The position numbers and the translations under genes are program-made. The notes beneath the pieces were generated by a model, which did not search any database, was not told the DNA's origin, and saw nothing but the letters and a program-made list of their open reading frames with translations. A DNA stretch of 6,706 nucleotides. Origin: Lachnospiraceae bacterium. GTDB lineage: Bacteria > Bacillota_A > Clostridia > Lachnospirales > Lachnospiraceae. This document shows positions 1 to 5,197 of the stretch, piece after piece (within the stretch, counting starts at the first letter, position 1; the number at the start of each line of letters is the position of its first letter). The DNA lies in the NCBI GenBank assembly GCA_003446335.1, contig DMAZ01000188.1, forward strand, positions 1 to 6,706, in the 5' to 3' direction.

Positions 1-1655
1 GGATCGCCCTGACGGCCGGAACGACCTCGCAGCTGATTGTCAATTCGTCTCGACTCATGGCGTTCGGTTCCGACGATCTTCAGACCGCCTGCTGCCCTTG
101 CCACATCATCCAGCTTAATATCCGTACCACGTCCGGCCATGTTCGTAGCAATTGTGACAGCGCCCGCTTCTCCGGCATGCGCTACGATCTCCGCTTCCAT
201 CTCATGGAACTTTGCGTTAAGAACGGTATGCTCAATGCCCTCTCTCTTTAAAAGTTTCGAGATATGCTCGGATACATCGATCGTAATTGTGCCGACCAGT
301 ACAGGCTGCTTTTTCGCATGAGCTTCCCTGACCGCCTCTACGACTGCATGATACTTCTCTCTCTTTGTCTTGAAAACAGCATCATCAAGGTCAACACGCT
401 GTACCGGAACGTTGGTCGGGATCGAGATAACATCCATGCCGTAAATATCCCTGAATTCCTGTTCTTCTGTGAGAGCGGTACCGGTCATACCACATTTCTT
501 ATCAAACTTGTTGAAGAAGTTCTGGAAGGTGATCGTTGCCAGTGTTCTGGACTCCTGCTTTACCTTCACCTTCTCTTTCGCTTCGATTGCCTGATGCAGA
601 CCGTCCGAATAGCGTCTTCCCGGCATGATACGTCCGGTAAAGTCATCTACGATCAGGACCTGATCATCCTTGACGACGTAGTCCTGATCTCTGTGCATCA
701 GATAGTTCGCGCGAAGGGCGAGATCGACATTATGCTGAATTTCGAGATTCTCCGCATCCGACAGGTTCTCGATATGGAAGAACTGCTCAACTTTCTTCAC
801 ACCGTCTTCGGTAAGAGTGACGATTTTATCCTTCTCATTGACAATAAAATCACCGGTCTCCGTAATTTCCTCGCCCATGATCGCGGCCATCTTGGTCATT
901 TCGCCGGAAGCCTCTCCTCTGACCAGCTGCCTTGCAAGTATATCGCAGACTTCATATATCTTCGTGGACTTACCGCTCTGTCCGGAAATGATCAGCGGTG
1001 TACGTGCCTCATCGATCAGGACGGAGTCGACCTCATCGATGATGGCATAATGCAGGCCTCGCTGAACGAGCTGTTCCTTATAGATGACCATATTATCACG
1101 CAAATAATCAAAACCGAGCTCATTATTCGTGATATAGGTTATATCACAATTGTACATCTCACGGCGTTCATCCGGTTTCATCGGCTGAAGGACGCAGCCG
1201 CATGTAAGTCCGAGGAAGCGATGGACTTCACCCATCCAGTCCGCGTCACGCTTAGCCAGGTAATCATTTACCGTAACAACGCAGACACCTTTTCCCTCAA
1301 GCGCATTCAGATAAGCAGGCAGCGTACAGACGAGTGTCTTACCTTCACCTGTTCTCATCTCCGCGATCCTGCCCTGATGCAGAATGACACCGCCGATCAG
1401 CTGTACATGAAAATGCTCCATTCCCAGAACACGTTTTGCAGCTTCTCTGACTACTGCATAGGCCTCCGGAAGGATATCATCAAGCGTCTCGCCATTTGAA
1501 AGACGTTTCTTGAACTCAGGAGTTTTAGCCTGCAACTCCTCATCCGAAAGAGCCTGCATTTCCGGCTGAAGAGCCTCTATCTTCTTTACGATCGGCATGA
1601 TTCGTTTTAATTCACGGTCACTATGTGTACCAAATATCTTTTCTAAAAATCCCAT
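1..1655 (-). CDS. secA: Preprotein translocase ATPase SecA, N-terminal 551 residues (3' end beyond left edge)
   Basis: SecA is the peripheral membrane ATPase that drives unfolded preproteins through the SecYEG channel. The frame is open from the ATG at 1655 to the left edge. Visible motifs in order: Walker A MRTGEGKT (residues 100-107), NDYLAKRDA (130-138), [15 protein letters not shown] (175-189), Walker B IIDEVD (205-210) followed by [13 protein letters not shown] (213-225), a preprotein cross-linking region (about 226-360) with [13 protein letters not shown] (336-348), GMTGTA (389-394), and the second nucleotide-binding domain with [12 protein letters not shown] (504-515) and [15 protein letters not shown] (537-551). 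The window cuts just after this last motif. Family members run to about 800-900 residues, so the helical scaffold, wing and any C-terminal zinc-binding tail are off-window. The start is supported by AAAGGAG at 1663-1669, 7 nt upstream, and by the typical MGFLEKIFG opening. Every core ATPase motif in this part is intact, which favours the housekeeping SecA over a degenerate paralogue, though SecA2 cannot be formally excluded. Confidence 0.98.
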   Translation of the reverse strand, partial: MGFLEKIFGTHSDRELKRIMPIVKKIEALQPEMQALSDEELQAKTPEFKKRLSNGETLDDILPEAYAVVREAAKRVLGMEHFHVQLIGGVILHQGRIAEMRTGEGKTLVCTLPAYLNALEGKGVCVVTVNDYLAKRDADWMGEVHRFLGLTCGCVLQPMKPDERREMYNCDITYITNNELGFDYLRDNMVIYKEQLVQRGLHYAIIDEVDSVLIDEARTPLIISGQSGKSTKIYEVCDILARQLVRGEASGEMTKMAAIMGEEITETGDFIVNEKDKIVTLTEDGVKKVEQFFHIENLSDAENLEIQHNVDLALRANYLMHRDQDYVVKDDQVLIVDDFTGRIMPGRRYSDGLHQAIEAKEKVKVKQESRTLATITFQNFFNKFDKKCGMTGTALTEEQEFRDIYGMDVISIPTNVPVQRVDLDDAVFKTKREKYHAVVEAVREAHAKKQPVLVGTITIDVSEHISKLLKREGIEHTVLNAKFHEMEAEIVAHAGEAGAVTIATNMAGRGTDIKLDDVARAAGGLKIVGTERHESRRIDNQLRGRSGRQGD

Positions 1656-1676
1656 TAACTGTCTCCTTTTAATGCA

Positions 1677-1701
1677 GCCCACCGCCTGCACGGGCGATGG
1701 C
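1677..1701 (-). promoter_or_regulatory. Hairpin in the secA leader, just upstream of the ribosome binding site
   Basis: Read on the minus strand, GCCATCGCC (1701-1693) pairs with GGCGGTGGGC (1686-1677). This gives a 9-bp GC-rich stem with one U-G wobble, one bulged G and a 6-nt loop. It ends about 7 nt before the AAAGGAG Shine-Dalgarno (1669-1663). There is no U-tract behind it, so it is not a terminator. It lies within the inferred leader of about 55 nt. Whether it controls secA translation or mRNA stability is inference only. Confidence 0.45.
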
Positions 1702-1715
1702 GTCTTCACTGAGAT

Positions 1716-1744
1716 ATAATAACACGCAAAAAAACTTAACACAA
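1716..1744 (-). promoter_or_regulatory. Probable SigA-type promoter of secA
   Basis: On the minus strand, a -35-like TTGTGT (1744-1739) is separated by 17 bp, including a run of seven T, from a -10-like TATTAT (1721-1716). Transcription would start near 1709, giving a leader of about 55 nt before the secA ATG. The -35 has two mismatches to consensus, so this is a moderate prediction. It fits the need for a promoter downstream of the hpf terminator. The stretch 1745-1826 between promoter and terminator shows no further feature I can support. Confidence 0.5.
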
Positions 1745-1826
1745 TGAGATATACGATAAAATCCCACCTGTACTCCCTGACGAAATAATGTATGGAGCCG
1801 GAAGAAACAGCTTTTTCCCATGATAC

Positions 1827-1854
1827 AAAAAGACAGCCGCAGTGTGCGGCTGTC
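1827..1854 (-). terminator. Intrinsic terminator of hpf
   Basis: A perfect 9-bp GC-rich stem, GACAGCCGC (1854-1846) pairing with GCGGCTGTC (1840-1832), has a 5-nt loop and is followed on the minus strand by TTTTT (1831-1827). It begins about 21 nt after the hpf stop codon. It should separate hpf transcription from secA, which has its own candidate promoter. Confidence 0.9.
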
Positions 1855-1875
1855 CCGATCATCTATAGTTCAGGA

Positions 1876-2406
1876 TCATACATCCGGTTCGATCAGTCCG
1901 TATGTGCCTCCTTTTCTTTTATATACCACATTGGTCTCATCTGTCTCCGCATTGACAAATACGAAGAAGTTATGGCCCAAAAGTTCCATCTGAACGCAGG
2001 CATCTTCCGGATACATCGGCTTGATTTCAAATCTCTTAATACGCGTGATCGGAATTTCATCCTCCGCCTGATCAAAATCCCTTTCGATGAAAGCTTTCTG
2101 GAAGCTCTCAACGTTCTGATGCTTGTCGATCAGTTTCTTCTTGTACTTCTTCAGCTGACGTTCAATTACTTCCTCTACCAGATCGATTGATACGTACATA
2201 TCATTGCTGACCTGCTCCGAGCGGATAATGTTGCCCTTTACAGGTACTGTCACTTCCACTTTCTGTCTGTCTTTCTCAACAGAAAGCGTTACGATACATT
2301 TCGTGTCCGGCGAGAAGTATTTTTCAAGCTTTCCGAGCTTGTCTTCCACTGCATTGCGAAGACCTTCACTGACTTCGAGGTTTTTACCGCTGATTACAAA
2401 CTTCAT
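1876..2406 (-). CDS. hpf: Ribosome hibernation promoting factor, long form (HPF/YvyD family)
   Basis: Long HPF binds the 30S subunit at the decoding centre and dimerises 70S ribosomes into inactive 100S particles during slow growth. The 176-residue product has the two expected parts. An S30AE-type N-terminal domain covers about 1-100 (opening MKFVISGKNLEVSEGLR, with LEKYF at 27-31 and a basic helix RQLKKYKKK at 83-91). A charged linker follows, then a C-terminal dimerisation domain at about 119-174 (ITRIKRFEIKPMYPEDA, LLGHNFFVFVNAET, VVYKRKGGTYGLIEPD). The length fits the long form rather than the short enterobacterial form of about 95 residues. The frame extends in phase to an ATG at 2463, but I chose 2406. 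It has AAAGGA 9 nt upstream, it matches the family N-terminus, and the upstream ATG would sit only about 11 nt from the predicted transcription start with no ribosome binding site. It is monocistronic by its own promoter and terminator. secA follows, as is common in Firmicutes. Confidence 0.96.
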   Translation of the reverse strand: MKFVISGKNLEVSEGLRNAVEDKLGKLEKYFSPDTKCIVTLSVEKDRQKVEVTVPVKGNIIRSEQVSNDMYVSIDLVEEVIERQLKKYKKKLIDKHQNVESFQKAFIERDFDQAEDEIPITRIKRFEIKPMYPEDACVQMELLGHNFFVFVNAETDETNVVYKRKGGTYGLIEPDV

Positions 2407-2415
2407 ATGGTCACA

Positions 2416-2421
2416 TCCTTT
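2416..2421 (-). promoter_or_regulatory. Ribosome binding site that fixes the hpf start
   Basis: AAAGGA on the minus strand lies 9 nt before the ATG at 2406. No comparable purine-rich site precedes the in-frame ATG at 2463, so the 19 extra residues of the longer frame are probably untranslated leader. Confidence 0.75.
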
Positions 2422-2480
2422 ACGGTTTACTCGGAGAAATATAGGATGACCTGGTAAGCTCATCCATGACCCCTGCTTAG

Positions 2481-2509
2481 ATTATAACCAATGCACAAAG
2501 ATTTTTCAA
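2481..2509 (-). promoter_or_regulatory. Vegetative (SigA-type) promoter of hpf
   Basis: On the minus strand, TTGAAA (2509-2504) and a perfect TATAAT (2486-2481) are separated by exactly 17 bp. Transcription would start near 2474, leaving a leader of about 68 nt. It lies downstream of the dap-hisA terminator, so hpf is an independent unit. The consensus quality suggests substantial basal transcription. A stress or stationary-phase promoter of a different class could coexist, but I do not see a clear one. Confidence 0.85.
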
Positions 2510-2581
2510 GTATTCATACAATTTCACGCTATTTTCACAAATTGTAGATACGCTTCACATAATCTCTGCCCTCATAGAACG

Positions 2582-2609
2582 AAAAAAGCAGAGGATCCCT
2601 ATCCTCTGC
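2582..2609 (-). terminator. Intrinsic terminator of the dapA-dapB-hisA operon, overlapping the hisA 3' end
   Basis: A perfect 9-bp stem, GCAGAGGAT (2609-2601) pairing with ATCCTCTGC (2596-2588), has a 4-nt loop and is followed on the minus strand by six T (2587-2582). The upstream arm encodes the last three residues (Cys-Arg-Gly) and the first base of the TAG stop of hisA. The rest of the stop lies in the loop. Confidence 0.92.
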
Positions 2610-3378
2610 AGAACTTCACGACATCTCTGTACGGAAGATTTCCACCATAAATATCAAGAGCCGAACCCACCGTGCCATTCACACGGCCGCATCCCGCAAG
2701 ACGCAGATCCGCAAGGTCCTCAATAGAACGGATACCTCCTGCGTACGTCACCGGTATCTCATCAAGGCCGGCCAGTATCTTCACCAGCTCCGGATCGAAG
2801 CCGTTCCCTTTTCCCTCCACGTCAATACCATGGACAAGAAACTCGCTGCAAAAACCATACAGATATTTCAAAAGATCTATTGTGACTTTCGTATCTGTAA
2901 ATTTCTGCCATCGGTCCGTGCATATATAGTACTGCCCGTCCTCCTTTTTTCTGCAGGAAAGATCAAGGACCAGATGATCTCTCCCAACTGCCTTCACGAG
3001 TTCGTTCAGACGATCCATGGAGATCCTTCCGTCCGAGAATACATAGCTTGTGACGATTACATGGCTGGCACCGGCATCTATAAATTCCCGTGCATTATCT
3101 GCCCGAATGCCGCCGCCGACCTGAAGACCGCCCGGATAGGCCCGCAGTGCTTCCTCAGCCTGCTTTCTTGTCGCTCCGTAGTAAGGAGAAGAGACAGCGT
3201 TCAAAAGAATTACATGCCCCCCGGCAAGTCCGTCTCTTCGGAACATTTCAGCGTAGCTCGCAGCGGAAAGACCGCTCACAAAATTTTCGCTGGCAGCGTC
3301 CCCCGCGTCGCGGAGGCTGCTGCCAACGATCTGTTTTACTTTTCCGTTATGAATATCAATGCACGGACGAAATTCCAT
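2599..3378 (-). CDS. hisA: Eukaryotic-type HisA: ProFAR isomerase of histidine biosynthesis
   Basis: The enzyme isomerises the aminoaldose ProFAR to the aminoketose PRFAR, the fourth step of histidine synthesis, in a (beta/alpha)8 barrel. The 259 residues match what I recall of yeast HIS6 better than ordinary bacterial HisA. Examples are CIDIHNGKVKQIVG (6-19), LQVGGGI (85-91), VIVTSYVF (107-114), LDLSCRKK (138-145), WQKFTD (157-162), FLVHGIDVEGKGNGFD (180-195), TYAGGI (211-216) and GSALDIYGGNLPY (238-250). Typical bacterial enzymes instead open near PAIDL-DG-CVRL. Predicted acid/base residues are Asp8 and Asp139. The GGG at 88-90 and the GG at 214-215 with GSA at 238-240 form the two phosphate sites. 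The ATG follows the dapB stop by 13 nt, with GGAGGG (3387-3382) only 3 nt before it. It is the last gene of the operon, and no other his gene is visible. The family call is strong; the eukaryotic-type subclass rests on remembered motifs, not an alignment. Confidence 0.93.
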   Translation of the reverse strand: MEFRPCIDIHNGKVKQIVGSSLRDAGDAASENFVSGLSAASYAEMFRRDGLAGGHVILLNAVSSPYYGATRKQAEEALRAYPGGLQVGGGIRADNAREFIDAGASHVIVTSYVFSDGRISMDRLNELVKAVGRDHLVLDLSCRKKEDGQYYICTDRWQKFTDTKVTIDLLKYLYGFCSEFLVHGIDVEGKGNGFDPELVKILAGLDEIPVTYAGGIRSIEDLADLRLAGCGRVNGTVGSALDIYGGNLPYRDVVKFCRG

Positions 3379-3391
3379 ATTCCCTCCGCAT

Positions 3392-4147
3392 TCAGCCGAT
3401 CACGTCAGCCATATCATACATACCGGCACCCTTGCCTGCCATGAACTTGGCTGCCTGCACCGCTCCCTTGGCAAAGATAGCCCTTGAATATGCGGTATGT
3501 TTGAACTCGATCACCTCATCCTGTCCGGCAAATATCACATCATGGATACCTACGACCGTCCCTCCGCGAAGCGCTGAGATTCCTATTTCCTTGTCATCGC
3601 GGGGCTGTCTTCTGCCACTTCTGTCATATGTAAAATGATAGCCTTCGCCTGCTCCTTCGTTCAGGGCTTCCGCAAGTGCGATTGCAGTACCGCTCGGTGC
3701 ATCGACCTTCCTTCTGTGATGCATCTCTTCCACTTCCATATCATAACCGGCCGGAGCCAGTGTCGCGGCAGCTTCCTTCAGCAATTTCAGAAGAAGATTT
3801 ACACCGAGAGACATATTCGCGGAGCGGAGTATGGCAATTTTTTCAGATGCTTCCTTCACTTTCTGAAGCTGTTCCCCGGAAAGGCCAGTTGTGCACAGCA
3901 CGACCGGCAGAGACCGTGCCACGGCATAGTCAAGAAGACCGTCAACCGCCTTTGCATTTGAAAAATCTATAATGCAGTCAGCTTCCTCACTGCATTTTCC
4001 CGCATCGGTATAGACCGGGTACTCTCTGTTGCCAAGGTCGACCACATCAATACCGGCAGTGATCCTCACATCCTTGTCAGCTGCGATCATATCCGTCACC
4101 ACTGCTCCCATATGTCCGCTGCAGCCGTGTAAAATCACATTGATCAT
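3392..4147 (-). CDS. dapB: 4-hydroxy-tetrahydrodipicolinate reductase DapB
   Basis: DapB reduces the DapA product to tetrahydrodipicolinate with NAD(P)H, the second committed step towards diaminopimelate (peptidoglycan) and lysine; it acts in the cytosol. The 251 residues fit the usual 240-275. A Rossmann nucleotide-binding loop HGCSGHMG spans 7-14. CTTGLSGEQL (85-94) and SANMSLGVNLLL (109-120) are typical of the family. The catalytic signature EEMHHRRKVDAPSGTA (140-155) supplies the general acid/base His143 and Lys147, with the same spacing as His159/Lys163 of the E. coli enzyme. RGGTVVGIHDVIFAG (194-208) and the substrate-site stretch EFKHTAYSR (214-222) follow. AAAGGAG lies 6 nt before the ATG. 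It starts 32 nt after the dapA stop and ends 13 nt before hisA, so the three genes are very likely one transcript. Confidence 0.97.
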   Translation of the reverse strand: MINVILHGCSGHMGAVVTDMIAADKDVRITAGIDVVDLGNREYPVYTDAGKCSEEADCIIDFSNAKAVDGLLDYAVARSLPVVLCTTGLSGEQLQKVKEASEKIAILRSANMSLGVNLLLKLLKEAAATLAPAGYDMEVEEMHHRRKVDAPSGTAIALAEALNEGAGEGYHFTYDRSGRRQPRDDKEIGISALRGGTVVGIHDVIFAGQDEVIEFKHTAYSRAIFAKGAVQAAKFMAGKGAGMYDMADVIG

Positions 4148-4179
4148 ATCATGCTCCTTTCCGAAGGCTTTTCCATTTC

Positions 4180-5067
4180 TTATTTAAGACATCCAAAGTC
4201 GATCATGGCTTTCCTCAGGATCTCCTGATGAGCCGTCTCCATCTCCGTGAGGGGAAGTCTCGGCTTTCCAACATTGAAGCCCTGCATATTAAGCGCAGCC
4301 TTGACCGGAATCGGGTTCACTTCACAAAACAGCGCTTTGATCAGCGGAAGAGCTTTCAGCTGAATCTCTGTAGCCTTCGCGAAATCTCCTTCAAGGCAAT
4401 AACGGGTCATTTCGTGCGTCTCCTTCGGGGCAACATTTGCAAGAACAGAGATAACACCGATTCCGCCGAGACTCATGAGTGGAACGACCTGATCATCGTT
4501 CCCGGAATAAATGTCAATTTTTCCGTCCGAAAGGTTTGCAAGCTCCGCGATAGCGCTGAAATCTCCGCTGGCTTCCTTGATTGCTTTTACGTTCTCATTT
4601 CTCTTCGCGATCTCGACCATGGTAGCCGGCTGGATCTTCGTACCGGTCCTGGAAGGAACATTATAGAGGATACACGGGAGAGATGTTGCAGAAGCAATTG
4701 CGGAGTAATGCTCCACAAGACCTGCCTGTGTTGCCTTATTATAATACGGAGTGACGAGCAGCAGGCCGTCAGCCCCGAGCTTTTCCGCCTCCTCTGACAT
4801 CATGATCGCATGGGCCGTATTATTGGACCCGGTCCCGGCAATGACCGGAATCCGCCCTTTCACTACATCCACCGTAAACTTTATGACTTCAAGATGTTCG
4901 TCATCATCCAGTGTCGGAGCCTCACCGGAGGTACCGCATGTGATGATCGCATCCGTATGATTGGCGATCTGGTCCATAAGAAGTGCCTCATACGATTCAT
5001 AATTGACCTCTCCGTTCTCTTTCATAGGAGTGACAATAGCGACTCCCGACCCTTTAAAAACAGACAT
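4180..5067 (-). CDS. dapA: 4-hydroxy-tetrahydrodipicolinate synthase DapA
   Basis: DapA condenses pyruvate with L-aspartate-4-semialdehyde, the entry to diaminopimelate and lysine. The 295 residues have the family's usual length and a complete active site. CGTSGE (44-49) carries Thr46, TPYYNK (106-111) carries Tyr109, YNVPSRT (135-141) carries Tyr135 and Arg140, and KEASGD (164-169) carries the Schiff-base Lys164. GVISVLANVAP (204-214) and NPIPVKAALNMQG (251-263) complete the family signature. Relative to the E. coli lysine-feedback site, His58, Asn82 and Tyr108 are conserved (as His56, Asn80, Tyr106), but the Glu84 position is His86, so lysine sensitivity cannot be read off directly. The start is supported by AGAGGAGG ending 4 nt before the ATG. 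It is the first gene of the dapA-dapB-hisA operon, behind a near-consensus promoter. Related pyruvate aldolases (N-acetylneuraminate lyase and others) are less likely, given the motifs and the dapB neighbour. Confidence 0.97.
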   Translation of the reverse strand: MSVFKGSGVAIVTPMKENGEVNYESYEALLMDQIANHTDAIITCGTSGEAPTLDDDEHLEVIKFTVDVVKGRIPVIAGTGSNNTAHAIMMSEEAEKLGADGLLLVTPYYNKATQAGLVEHYSAIASATSLPCILYNVPSRTGTKIQPATMVEIAKRNENVKAIKEASGDFSAIAELANLSDGKIDIYSGNDDQVVPLMSLGGIGVISVLANVAPKETHEMTRYCLEGDFAKATEIQLKALPLIKALFCEVNPIPVKAALNMQGFNVGKPRLPLTEMETAHQEILRKAMIDFGCLK

Positions 5068-5099
5068 AATGCCTCCTCTTTCAACGAATTCAAATCTCG

Positions 5100-5117
5100 C
5101 ATCTCTTATATGAGATG
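5100..5117 (-). other. Small hairpin at the 5' end of the dap operon leader
   Basis: CATCTC (5117-5112) pairs with GAGATG (5105-5100) around a 6-nt loop, beginning about 8 nt after the predicted transcription start. It is only 6 bp and has no U-tract. A leader of about 57 nt is too short for a lysine riboswitch or T-box, so control by either looks unlikely. A 5' stabilising stem is one possible role. Confidence 0.3.
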
Positions 5118-5130
5118 ACAGTTGACTATA

Positions 5131-5159
5131 ATTGTACCTTCACGAATATCGGCTGTCAA
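5131..5159 (-). promoter_or_regulatory. Near-consensus SigA-type promoter of the dapA-dapB-hisA operon
   Basis: On the minus strand, a perfect TTGACA (5159-5154) is followed after exactly 17 bp by TACAAT (5136-5131). Transcription should begin near 5124, giving a leader of about 57 nt. It starts 39 nt after the typA stop, so the operon does not depend on typA transcription. No clear operator palindrome overlaps it. Confidence 0.88.
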
Positions 5160-5166
5160 GCCATGT

Positions 5167-5185
5167 CGAAGACGTATGCGCTTCG
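5167..5185 (-). other. Hairpin between typA and the dap promoter, without a U-tract
   Basis: CGAAG-CG (5185-5179) pairs with CG-CTTCG (5174-5167) around a 4-nt loop with one bulged base, starting about 13 nt after the typA stop. The bases that follow (ACATGGCTTGAC) are not T-rich, so a normal intrinsic terminator is not supported. typA may read through into dapA or end here by another mechanism. Confidence 0.35.
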
Positions 5186-5197
5186 GCCATTTACGAC

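Noticed and set aside
264..1499. A 411-codon open frame on the plus strand, antisense to secA.
   Set aside because: It lies exactly codon-on-codon opposite secA. In that register plus-strand stops arise only opposite TTA, CTA or TCA codons, which secA rarely uses. It ends at the secA Ser53 TCA codon. The product resembles no family I know, and secA motifs on the other strand are unmistakable.
2404..2463. A 19-residue N-terminal extension of HPF starting at the ATG at 2463.
   Set aside because: It has no ribosome binding site, lies about 11 nt from the predicted transcription start, and the family N-terminus begins at the internal Met at 2406.
2830..3638. Plus-strand open frames of 204 and 182 codons across the dapB-hisA region.
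   Set aside because: They are antisense to two clearly recognisable enzymes, cross the gene junction, and have no ribosome binding site or family resemblance.
5068..5130. A lysine riboswitch or T-box in the dapA leader.
   Set aside because: The leader from the strong promoter is only about 57 nt, far shorter than either element, and no T-box sequence or multi-helix fold is visible.
5167..5185. An intrinsic terminator for typA.
   Set aside because: The hairpin is not followed by a T-rich stretch on the minus strand and the stem is bulged, so I list it only as a hairpin.
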